From: Palsa-892 sp035556215
Lineage (GTDB): Bacteria > Pseudomonadota > Alphaproteobacteria > Rhizobiales > Xanthobacteraceae
Reading direction: 5' to 3'
Length of the DNA stretch: 46,469 bases
NCBI GenBank assembly: GCA_035556215.1
Contig: DATMFI010000030.1
Span: 1-46,469, forward strand
Position numbers and translations under genes: made by a program. The notes beneath the pieces are model-generated. The model was not told the origin of the DNA, searched no databases, and was given only the letters and a program-made list of their open reading frames with translations. This document shows positions 39,816 through 46,469 of this stretch, one piece after another; within the stretch, counting starts at the first letter, position 1, and the number at the start of each line of letters is the position of its first letter.

Positions 39816-40799
39816 TCAGAAATCGAAATTGATCATCTTTTTCATCACCAGCACGCCCATCAACATCCAGACGGCGCCGCCGAGCATCATCATGCGGCCG
39901 CTAGAGGTCGTCCACAGCAGTTCGATGTATTGCGGGCTGGTGAGATAGACGAGCAGCATGACGCCGATCGGCAGCGCGCCGATGATCATGGCGGAAGCCT
40001 TGGCTTCCATACTCATCGCCTTGATCTTTTCGCGCATTTTCTTGCGATCACGCAGCACGCGCGACAAATTGCCGAGCGTCTCCGAAAGGTTGCCGCCGGC
40101 TTTCGCCTGGATCGAGAGAACGATCGAAAAGAAATTCGCCTCGGCAAGGGGTATGCGGTCAAACATCTTGGCCGCGGCATCGGGCAACGGAATGCCCATT
40201 GCCACCGACTCCGCGATCAGGCGGAACTCGGTCTTGACCGGATCCTTGGTTTCGGACGCGATGATACGGATGCAATCGCCGACCGGAAGACCGGATTTGA
40301 CGCCGCGCACGATGACGTCGACCGCGTTCGGCAATTCTTCGATGAATTTTGCCTCGCGGCGCTTCTTCATGAAGCCGAGCAGCCAACGCGGCAAGGCATA
40401 AGCCGCGGCGAGTGCAAGGACCGGCGCCAGATAGATTTGCACGCCCGCGAAGAGCGCCGCGGAAAACGCGGCCATGCCGAGCAGAATGCTCACGAACATG
40501 AAATTGCGCTTGCTCCAGCCGAGGCCCGACTGCTGCAATTGCACCGACAACGACGGACGCTTCGCCCGCTTCTGGCGCTCCTCGAGCTGCTTGAGCGTTT
40601 CTTCGACCTGCTGGCGGCGCGAAGTCGCCGTATCGGGTTTTGCGTTGCGCGCCTTGCGCGTGAAAGTCTCGGCCTGCGCGACTTCCTTCATGCGCTGCTC
40701 GGCGCGCTTCTCGCCCGACAAAAGCGGCAGCAGGAAAACATAGGCAACGCCGCCGATAGCGACGGCGGCCAGAAAGGCGATCGGGAGAGCACCAAGCAT
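39816..40799 (-). CDS. tadB: Tad/Flp pilus platform protein TadB
   Basis: The 327-residue GspF/TadB-family protein has two N-terminal and two C-terminal membrane segments around a cytoplasmic domain. The stretch ELPNAVDVIVRGVKSGLPVG (about 190-210), and AKAGGNLSETLGNLSRVLRD later on, are characteristic of TadB. A charged segment rich in Lys, Arg and Glu lies at about 35-85. It follows cpaF by 2 bases and precedes tadC by 8, so the three are surely co-expressed. Confidence 0.95.
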   Translation of the reverse strand: MLGALPIAFLAAVAIGGVAYVFLLPLLSGEKRAEQRMKEVAQAETFTRKARNAKPDTATSRRQQVEETLKQLEERQKRAKRPSLSVQLQQSGLGWSKRNFMFVSILLGMAAFSAALFAGVQIYLAPVLALAAAYALPRWLLGFMKKRREAKFIEELPNAVDVIVRGVKSGLPVGDCIRIIASETKDPVKTEFRLIAESVAMGIPLPDAAAKMFDRIPLAEANFFSIVLSIQAKAGGNLSETLGNLSRVLRDRKKMREKIKAMSMEAKASAMIIGALPIGVMLLVYLTSPQYIELLWTTSSGRMMMLGGAVWMLMGVLVMKKMINFDF

Positions 40800-40801
40800 G
40801 G

Positions 40802-42322
40802 CTAGATCTGCACCGTCGGGTCCGCCGCCTCGGAGGCGTCGAGCGCGGCGGCAAGGCGCGCCTCTTCGCCGTAATATTTGGCGCGATCCCAGAAGCGCGG
40901 CTGGCCGATGCCTGTCGAGCGATGGCGGCCGATGAGCTTGCCTTGCGCGTCCTCGCCGAGGATGTCGTAGACGAAGAGGTCCTGGGTGATGATGATATCG
41001 CCTTCCATGCCCAGCACTTCGGTGATGTGCGTGATGCGGCGGGAGCCGTCGCGCAAGCGCGCGGCCTGGATGATGACGTCGATCGACGCGACGATCATCT
41101 CGCGGATGGTGCGTGAGGGCAGCGCGAAACCGCCCATCGTGATCATCGATTCCAGACGCGACAGCGCCTCGCGCGGGCTGTTGGCGTGCAAGGTACCCAT
41201 CGAGCCGTCGTGACCGGTGTTCATCGCCTGCAAAAGATCGAACGCTTCGGGTCCGCGCACCTCGCCGACGATGATGCGCTCGGGCCGCATACGCAGGCAG
41301 TTCCTGACGAGATCGCGCATCGTCACCTGCCCCTCGCCCTCGAGATTCGGCGGGCGCGTTTCGAGACGCACGACATGCGGCTGCTGGAGCTGCAATTCGG
41401 CGGCGTCTTCGCAGGTGATGACGCGCTCGTCGTGATCGATGAAGTTGGTGAGACAGTTGAGGAGCGTCGTCTTGCCCGAGCCGGTACCGCCGGAAATCAG
41501 CGTGTTCACCCGGCAGCGGCCGATGACCTTCAGGATTTCCGCGCCATGCGGCGTGATGGTTGCGAATTTCACCAGCTGATCGAGGGTGAGCTTGTCCTTC
41601 TTGAACTTACGAATGGTGAGCGCCGGGCCGTCGATGGCGAGCGGCGGAACGATGACGTTGACGCGCGAGCCGTCCGGCAAGCGGGCGTCGCAAATCGGCG
41701 ATGCTTCATCGACGCGGCGGCCGATCTGGCTGACGATGCGCTGGCAGATATTGGTGAGTTGCTGGTTGTCGCGGAAACGAATGCCGGTTTTCTGAATCTT
41801 GCCCCCGACTTCGATGTAAACCGTGCCCGCGCCATTCACCATGATGTCGGCGATGTCGTCGCGCGCAAGCAGCGGTTCGAGCGGGCCATAACCCAAGACG
41901 TCGTTGCAGATGTCCTCGAGCAGTTCTTCCTGCTCGGCGATCGACATCACGACGTTCTTGATCGCGATGATCTCGTTGACGATGTCGCGGATTTCCTCGC
42001 GCGCCGCGACCGGATCGAGCTTGGCGAGCTGCGAAAGATCGATCGCCTCGATCAACGCGCCGAAAATCTGGCCTTTGGTCTCGTAGAAACTTTCCGAGCG
42101 CTGATTGCTCATCACCGGCGCCGGGGGTGGCGGCGCGCTCGGCACCATCGACGGAGAGCTGACGGTCGTCGCGGAAAGTTCGCTGCCGGGTTCAAAGCGC
42201 GCGGGCGCTGCTGGCGTTGCGGCCGGCCGCATGTGCGCCGGCGCTTCGCGCACAGCGGCGGGCGCCGCCGGTTGCGGCTCGATCCTAGGCGCTACAGGAG
42301 AGGCACCGCGCTTACCGAACAT
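40802..42322 (-). CDS. cpaF: Tad pilus assembly ATPase CpaF/TadA
   Basis: The 506-residue secretion ATPase has a Pro/Ala-rich N-terminal extension (about 1-75). An N-terminal domain follows, then the ATPase core with Walker A ISGGTGSGKTT (about 276-286), an Asp box in ITCEDAAELQLQQPHVVRLE, Walker B ERIIVGEVRGPEAFDLLQ and the His box in HDGSMGTLHANSPREAL. It powers pilin polymerisation through TadB/TadC. Motifs and length are normal for the CpaF family. It lies between cpaE (19-base gap) and tadB. Confidence 0.97.
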   Translation of the reverse strand: MFGKRGASPVAPRIEPQPAAPAAVREAPAHMRPAATPAAPARFEPGSELSATTVSSPSMVPSAPPPPAPVMSNQRSESFYETKGQIFGALIEAIDLSQLAKLDPVAAREEIRDIVNEIIAIKNVVMSIAEQEELLEDICNDVLGYGPLEPLLARDDIADIMVNGAGTVYIEVGGKIQKTGIRFRDNQQLTNICQRIVSQIGRRVDEASPICDARLPDGSRVNVIVPPLAIDGPALTIRKFKKDKLTLDQLVKFATITPHGAEILKVIGRCRVNTLISGGTGSGKTTLLNCLTNFIDHDERVITCEDAAELQLQQPHVVRLETRPPNLEGEGQVTMRDLVRNCLRMRPERIIVGEVRGPEAFDLLQAMNTGHDGSMGTLHANSPREALSRLESMITMGGFALPSRTIREMIVASIDVIIQAARLRDGSRRITHITEVLGMEGDIIITQDLFVYDILGEDAQGKLIGRHRSTGIGQPRFWDRAKYYGEEARLAAALDASEAADPTVQI

Positions 42323-42341
42323 CTTTCACCTACGCGAACAA

Positions 42342-43613
42342 TCACGCATTTTTGCCGCGCAGCTTCGCGAGCAGCGGCGACAGGAAATCCTTCTTCGGCG
42401 ACTTCGCGACGGCGCGGCCGGTGATGGACTTCGCAAGGTTGAGGAAAATATCCGCGGTTTTGTGTCCGGCGTTGACCTCGGCGATCATCTGGCCGTTGTT
42501 GGCCGCAGTGCCGAACAATTGCGGCTCGAACGGAATGTTGGCGGACGGCTCCGCGCCGAGCGCCTTGGCGAAATCGGCGGCCCGCACCTCGGGGCGCTTC
42601 GGCATGCCGGTCATGTTGAGGAGATAGACCGGCGGCTTGTCGTTCGGCCGCGACGAGCGCGTGAAATCGTACATGTTCTTGATGTTGCGAAGGTTCGCAA
42701 GATCAGGCGCCGCCACGAACAGAACGTCGTCGGCGGCGAGCAGCGCGCGCTTCGACCACGCCGTCCACATATGTGGCAAATCGAGCACGATATAGGGGAC
42801 CGAGCCGCGCAGCCCATCAAGGATCGGATCGAAAGCCTCGGGGCCGAAATCATATTCACGATCGAGCGTCGCGGGCGACGCCAGGAGGCTCAAGTGGTCG
42901 GTGCATTTCGACAAGAGGCGGTCAATGAAAGCGCCGTCAACCCGCTCCGGCGAGAACACGGCGTCCGCAATGCCCATCGGCGGGTCTTGGTTGAAATCGA
43001 GACCGGCCGTGCCGAACGGCAAATCCATATCGGCGACGACCGCGTTCAGCCGAAGATCCTTGGCAATCGCAAAAGCAACATTATGCGCGACGGTCGAAGC
43101 GCCGACGCCGCCCTTGGCGCCGATCACCGCCAGGACGCGGCCCAAAGGCTCGGCGTCCGGCGCATGGAACAGCGAGGAAATCGCGGCGACGAGATCGAGC
43201 GGCGCGAGCGGCGAAACGAGATATTCGCTGACGCCGCGGCGCACCAGCTCGCGATAAAGCACGATGTCGTTCACGCGGCCGATGACGATGACTTTGGTGC
43301 CGGCGTCGCAAACGCTCGCGAGATTATCGAGGCCCGCGATCAGGTCGATGCCGCTGCCGAGATGCTCGATGAGCAGGACGTTCGGTGTCGCCGCATTCTT
43401 GTAGGCCTCGAGCGCGCCCACCATGCCGCCCATCTGGACCTTGACGTGTGCCTTGGCCATGCGGCGATCGCCGATCGCGGCTTGCATCGAGCCCGCGAGA
43501 TCGGCGGTCTCGCAGAAAGCCTGCACCGACACGCGCGGAATCGCCGCAATGTAGCGTTCGCCGCTCACCTGCGGCGCTTCATCCAGAACGGGCGCGGTTG
43601 CGAGTTTCATCAT
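42342..43613 (-). CDS. cpaE: Pilus localisation ATPase CpaE/TadZ
   Basis: The 423-residue protein has an N-terminal receiver-like domain (about 55-150) that lacks a complete set of phosphorylation residues. A MinD/ParA-type ATPase follows, with the deviant Walker A KGGVGAST at 167-174 and VVADMDLPFGTAGLDFNQDP as the switch region. CpaE/TadZ places the pilus machine at the cell pole. Two adjacent ATG codons (43613 and 43610) can start it; the first overlaps the cpaD stop as ATGA. Confidence 0.95.
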   Translation of the reverse strand: MMKLATAPVLDEAPQVSGERYIAAIPRVSVQAFCETADLAGSMQAAIGDRRMAKAHVKVQMGGMVGALEAYKNAATPNVLLIEHLGSGIDLIAGLDNLASVCDAGTKVIVIGRVNDIVLYRELVRRGVSEYLVSPLAPLDLVAAISSLFHAPDAEPLGRVLAVIGAKGGVGASTVAHNVAFAIAKDLRLNAVVADMDLPFGTAGLDFNQDPPMGIADAVFSPERVDGAFIDRLLSKCTDHLSLLASPATLDREYDFGPEAFDPILDGLRGSVPYIVLDLPHMWTAWSKRALLAADDVLFVAAPDLANLRNIKNMYDFTRSSRPNDKPPVYLLNMTGMPKRPEVRAADFAKALGAEPSANIPFEPQLFGTAANNGQMIAEVNAGHKTADIFLNLAKSITGRAVAKSPKKDFLSPLLAKLRGKNA

Positions 43614-44356
43614 TGCGATCCGACATTGCTGACCTTGCCGCCGGTGGAGTTGGCGACGGTTGTTGCGGTGTCCTGACCCTTGGCGTACTTGTCGATCACC
43701 GTCTGGCGGCGCGCGGCATAAGCCGGCGTTTCAGCGCGCGGCTGGACGAGATCCTCGGGGTTTGCGACCGACGAAGCGAGATTGCGCTGGGTCGCGCAGC
43801 CGAAATTGTAGTAAGGCCGGTTTTCGCTCTCGAGAAGCGGATAGCGCTCCGAGCCGACGACACCGGGGCCCATATTGTCGGGCCACTGACCGCAGGGGCC
43901 GGCTTCGGCAACGATGCGCTTGTAGCTCACGCGGATCGCGCCGAGCTCGTCACGATAAGGCTGATCGTAGGTCCGCAGCTTCACCGCACCGGCCGAAACT
44001 CCCGCGAATTTCAGCAGGCTCCGGACTTCCTGCACGGTGTCGCGCGCGGCGCGGCTGTTGACGGCGCGCGCCGGCGTTTCAACGACGATGTAACCCGAAC
44101 CCTCGCGGCGCCAGTCGCTGCCCATCGCGGCAACCTGCGCGCGCTGGGTGGCGGTGAGCCCGGCGCGGCCCGAGCCGATCAGGATCTGCAGCGTGCGCTC
44201 CTTGTCGGCGAGGCGAATCGGATGGCGATCGCGATAATCGTTCGAGATCGAAGCCGTGGTGTCGACCGGCGGCTCGCGATAGCAGCCGGCAAGCACAAGC
44301 GCGATGACGGCGAGAGACGCCGCTCCGCTCCATTTCAGTCTGCCGTGCGAGATCAT
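43610..44356 (-). CDS. cpaD: Pilus assembly lipoprotein CpaD
   Basis: The 248-residue protein begins with a lipoprotein signal (SGAASLAVIALVLAGC, lipobox LAGC) and carries the CpaD domain with its late segment GPCGQWPDNMGPG and the nearby NFGCATQRNLASSVANPEDLV, a strong family signature. It is an outer-membrane-associated part of the Tad secretion channel. ATG 44356 is preferred over a GTG at 44371, because GTGGAG lies about 9 bases upstream and the signal peptide then has a normal charge pattern. It directly follows cpaC and overlaps cpaE. Confidence 0.93.
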   Translation of the reverse strand: MISHGRLKWSGAASLAVIALVLAGCYREPPVDTTASISNDYRDRHPIRLADKERTLQILIGSGRAGLTATQRAQVAAMGSDWRREGSGYIVVETPARAVNSRAARDTVQEVRSLLKFAGVSAGAVKLRTYDQPYRDELGAIRVSYKRIVAEAGPCGQWPDNMGPGVVGSERYPLLESENRPYYNFGCATQRNLASSVANPEDLVQPRAETPAYAARRQTVIDKYAKGQDTATTVANSTGGKVSNVGSQ

Positions 44357-44371
44357 GACGCAATACTCCAC

Positions 44372-45808
44372 TCAATCATTGATGAAGCCGAAATTGCCGC
44401 GATAGGCGCGCGCGTCGGCCGTGCCGCGAAGCCCGTAGGTACGATTGAGCTGATTCATGAAAACGGTCTGCGGATCGGACGGATCAGCAAAACCGTCATC
44501 CGGGCGCGAAAGCTCACGTGGCGCGACCGGATTGACGATGTAAGGCGTGACTAGGATGACAAGCTCGGTCTGGCCGGTCTGGTAATCCCGGCTCTTGAAC
44601 AGCGTTCCGAGGATCGGCAGATTCATCAGGCCCGGCACGCCGTTGATATTCTGCTTGGTCTGCTCCTGGATCAAACCGCCGAGCGCAAGCGAACCGCCCG
44701 AGGGCAGCTCGACGGTGGAGCTCGCGCGGCGAACTTTCAGCGCGGGAATGGTGATGTTGACCATCTTGATCGCGCCGTCGGAAGAGAGTTCGCTCACTTC
44801 CGTACCGATGCGGAGACTGATGCGGCCTTCCGAAAGCACGACCGGCGTGAACTCGAGGCCGACGCCGAACTGCTTGAACTGAATCTGCACCTGGCAAGTG
44901 CCGCTCTGATCGCAGCTCTGGCCGCCCGGCACCGGGAATTCGCCGCCGGCGAGGAATTTCGCCGTTTCACCCGAGATCGCCGTCAGGTTCGGCTCCGCAA
45001 GCGTGCGCATGACGCCCGACTGTTCCATCGCGCGCATAGTCGCGCGGATCGTGCCGCCGGAGGGCAGATTGAAGGTCGGCGTCAGGTTGTTGTTGGAGAT
45101 CGTCTGGTTCTGCACCGAGAACGGGTTGTCCGAATTGAAATTCAGCACCGTGTTGCCGATCTGGATATTCGAACCGGAAAGATCGAGACCGAGCTGCTTC
45201 AGAACCGTGCGCTGAACCTCGGCAACCGTCACCTTAAGGAGCACCTGCTCCTTGCCGTTGATAGTGAGGCCGTTCACGACCTTATTGGGATCGGCGACCA
45301 AACGCCCGGCGGCTTCGACAACCTTCTGCGCATCGGCGGCGTTGGCAACAACGCCGGAAAGCACCACGCTGTCGCCGACGATATCGACGTTGACTTGCGC
45401 ACCCGGCAGCATTTTGCGGATCGCATCCCGCAACCCGCCGCTGTCGCGGCCGACTTCGATGTCATAGGCCGCGATCTGGCGGCCGTCGCCGTTAAAGAAA
45501 ATAACGTTGGTCTGGCCAGCCGCGACGCCAATCAGATAGGCGCGGCGCGCCGAGCGGACGACGGCATTGGCGATCTTCGGATCGGCGACGAGCACGTCCT
45601 TGGCGTCTTCGGGCAGCTCGACGACCGACGACTTGCCGATGCCGAGCGCGAGGAAACGCGAGCTACCGGAAACCGCGCCGGAGGATTGAACGGCGGTGCC
45701 GGACGAATCAGCCGCCTGCGCGGGCTGCAAGGCGAACGATGCGCAGAGCGCGAGCAGAAGTGTCGCGACGGCGCTCCATCGGGTTGCGGCGGCGTGGTGG
45801 GGTTGCAT
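44372..45808 (-). CDS. cpaC: Tad pilus outer-membrane secretin CpaC/RcpA
   Basis: The 478-residue secretin has a signal peptide ending at about residue 32 (LLLALCASFALQPAQA). A short N-terminal secretin domain and a BON-like domain (VNVDIVGDSVVLSGVVANAA) follow. The C-terminal secretin core contains AKFLAGGEFPVPGGQ, a Cys pair in SCDQSGTCQ, and VELPSGGSLALGGLIQEQTK. It forms the outer-membrane pore for the Flp pilus. The ATG at 45808 has AGGAGACAGACC before it, a good ribosome-binding site. A longer in-frame extension to 45934 overlaps cpaB and is rejected. Confidence 0.96.
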   Translation of the reverse strand: MQPHHAAATRWSAVATLLLALCASFALQPAQAADSSGTAVQSSGAVSGSSRFLALGIGKSSVVELPEDAKDVLVADPKIANAVVRSARRAYLIGVAAGQTNVIFFNGDGRQIAAYDIEVGRDSGGLRDAIRKMLPGAQVNVDIVGDSVVLSGVVANAADAQKVVEAAGRLVADPNKVVNGLTINGKEQVLLKVTVAEVQRTVLKQLGLDLSGSNIQIGNTVLNFNSDNPFSVQNQTISNNNLTPTFNLPSGGTIRATMRAMEQSGVMRTLAEPNLTAISGETAKFLAGGEFPVPGGQSCDQSGTCQVQIQFKQFGVGLEFTPVVLSEGRISLRIGTEVSELSSDGAIKMVNITIPALKVRRASSTVELPSGGSLALGGLIQEQTKQNINGVPGLMNLPILGTLFKSRDYQTGQTELVILVTPYIVNPVAPRELSRPDDGFADPSDPQTVFMNQLNRTYGLRGTADARAYRGNFGFIND

Positions 45809-45833
45809 GGTCTGTCTCCTCGCGTCCGCGCCG

Positions 45834-46469
45834 CTATTTGAAAGTCTGCACTGTATCGACACCGAAGCGGACGACATTGACGTTACCGGTCTGATCGTCG
45901 ACGACCTCGGCTTTGGGGTCTTTTTTCTCGGCAAGCGCGCGCAACGTCAGCGACAGCGTGCCGCGCTGCCGCGAAAGCGCCAGCGTCTCGGTCTGGCGCG
46001 GCGTCAGCTCGAGCGTCGCGGTTTTACCGACCACGACCTTTTGGCCGTTTTTCTCTTCGACGGTCTGGTCGATCGCGAGCACGCGGACGTTGCGCAAAAT
46101 GGTTTCGCTGGTGAAGCCATCGCCGCCGGAAGCCTTCTGCTTCTCCTGATCGCGGCGGGTCAGCAGCACATCGACATGGTCGTTCGGCAGAATGAAACCG
46201 CCGACGCCGGTCTCGGGCGAGATATCGGTCGAGATCGCGCGCATGCCCGGCGAAAGAATCGCCGACATGAAACCGGAGCCGTTGGCGCGAATCATTTTCT
46301 GTTCGCGGATCGGCTCGCCGGCGACGAACGGCGCGCGCGCGATCGCGCCCTTGAAGTCTTCAATCGCGTCCGGCTTTGCTTTCTTCTGAATGAGCTGCGC
46401 GCTGGCGGCGCTTGCCGGCCAGGTCTGCCAATCGAGATCGCCTGGCTGCACCGCCTTGCCGAGACCGAT
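45834..46469 (-). CDS. cpaB: Pilus assembly protein CpaB/RcpC, 5' end missing
   Basis: The frame is open to the right edge of the window, so the N-terminus, including the expected membrane anchor, lies outside. The 211 visible codons contain the SAF-like region (AISTDISPETGVGGFILPND) and the RcpC domain (VDVLLTRRDQEK, then NVRVLAIDQTVEEKNGQKVV and ATLELTPRQTETLALSRQRG). RcpC/CpaB is a periplasmic partner of the secretin. It ends about 25 bases before cpaC. An apparent start at 46451 is an internal GTG. Genes for the pilin and the prepilin peptidase are probably further right. Confidence 0.94.
   Translation of the reverse strand: MGLGKAVQPGDLDWQTWPASAASAQLIQKKAKPDAIEDFKGAIARAPFVAGEPIREQKMIRANGSGFMSAILSPGMRAISTDISPETGVGGFILPNDHVDVLLTRRDQEKQKASGGDGFTSETILRNVRVLAIDQTVEEKNGQKVVVGKTATLELTPRQTETLALSRQRGTLSLTLRALAEKKDPKAEVVDDQTGNVNVVRFGVDTVQTFK

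Overview
The window reads as chromosomal backbone DNA of an alphaproteobacterium of the order Hyphomicrobiales (Rhizobiales), probably near the Bradyrhizobium/Xanthobacteraceae-type families. The reasons are high GC, the rpmH-rnpA-yidC-engB and def-fmt-truA blocks, a CycM-type membrane-anchored cytochrome c next to kdsB and pheA, and a cpa/tad pilus locus. This placement is inference from gene content and protein style. No insertion sequence, prophage, CRISPR array or integrase was seen. No gap between genes reaches 300 bases. Bases 1-131, left of the first tRNA, show no convincing gene.

Layout. 132-208: tRNA-Arg(ACG), minus strand. 229-1791: a two-gene minus-strand unit of a type III polyketide synthase and an ICMT-type methyltransferase, the gene pair expected for methylated alkylpyrone or alkylresorcinol lipids. 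1858-3345: an orphan sensor histidine kinase. 3508-6553: promoter, rpmH (too short for ordinary gene calling, GTG start), rnpA, yidC and engB. 6550-8169: an unrecognised GT-C-like membrane protein on the opposite strand, between engB and argB. 8352-12589: argB, a HAD nucleotidase, dapD, a DUF805 protein and dapE (arginine and lysine/peptidoglycan precursor synthesis). 12593-14933, minus: def, fmt, a 41-codon remnant gene and truA, tightly coupled. 15064-17640: rmuC and an AmpG-like permease.

17641-21235, minus: SRP RNA, a small Cys-rich secreted protein, dnaX, ybaB, recR and a DUF1176-like secreted protein. 21289-23102, plus: a promoter, a two-hairpin guanidine-II (mini-ykkC) riboswitch, the guanidinium exporter gdx/sugE, an overlapping HIT-family gene and nudC. 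23099-24734, minus: kdsB and pheA. 24892-25567: cycM and its terminator. 25698-34361: a five-gene Yej-type peptide ABC importer with two tandem binding proteins, then a GhrA-like reductase. 34355-36593, minus: an M17 aminopeptidase overlapping an NlpC/P60 peptidase. 36732-38799: a TadD-like TPR lipoprotein and an MFS permease. 38824-46469, minus: tadC, tadB, cpaF, cpaE, cpaD, cpaC and a cpaB cut by the window edge, which together form the core of a Flp/Tad pilus secretion machine.

The strongest uncommon signals are these. (1) The guanidine-II riboswitch controls an exporter that is translationally coupled to a HIT protein. (2) A 41-codon gene between fmt and truA looks like a GNAT acetyltransferase reduced by in-frame internal deletion while keeping its stop/start overlaps. 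(3) The type III PKS/ICMT lipid pair. (4) A 64-residue secreted twin CX3C protein lies directly behind the SRP RNA. (5) The duplicated YejA-like binding proteins carry different export signals. No completely new multi-gene system was evident.
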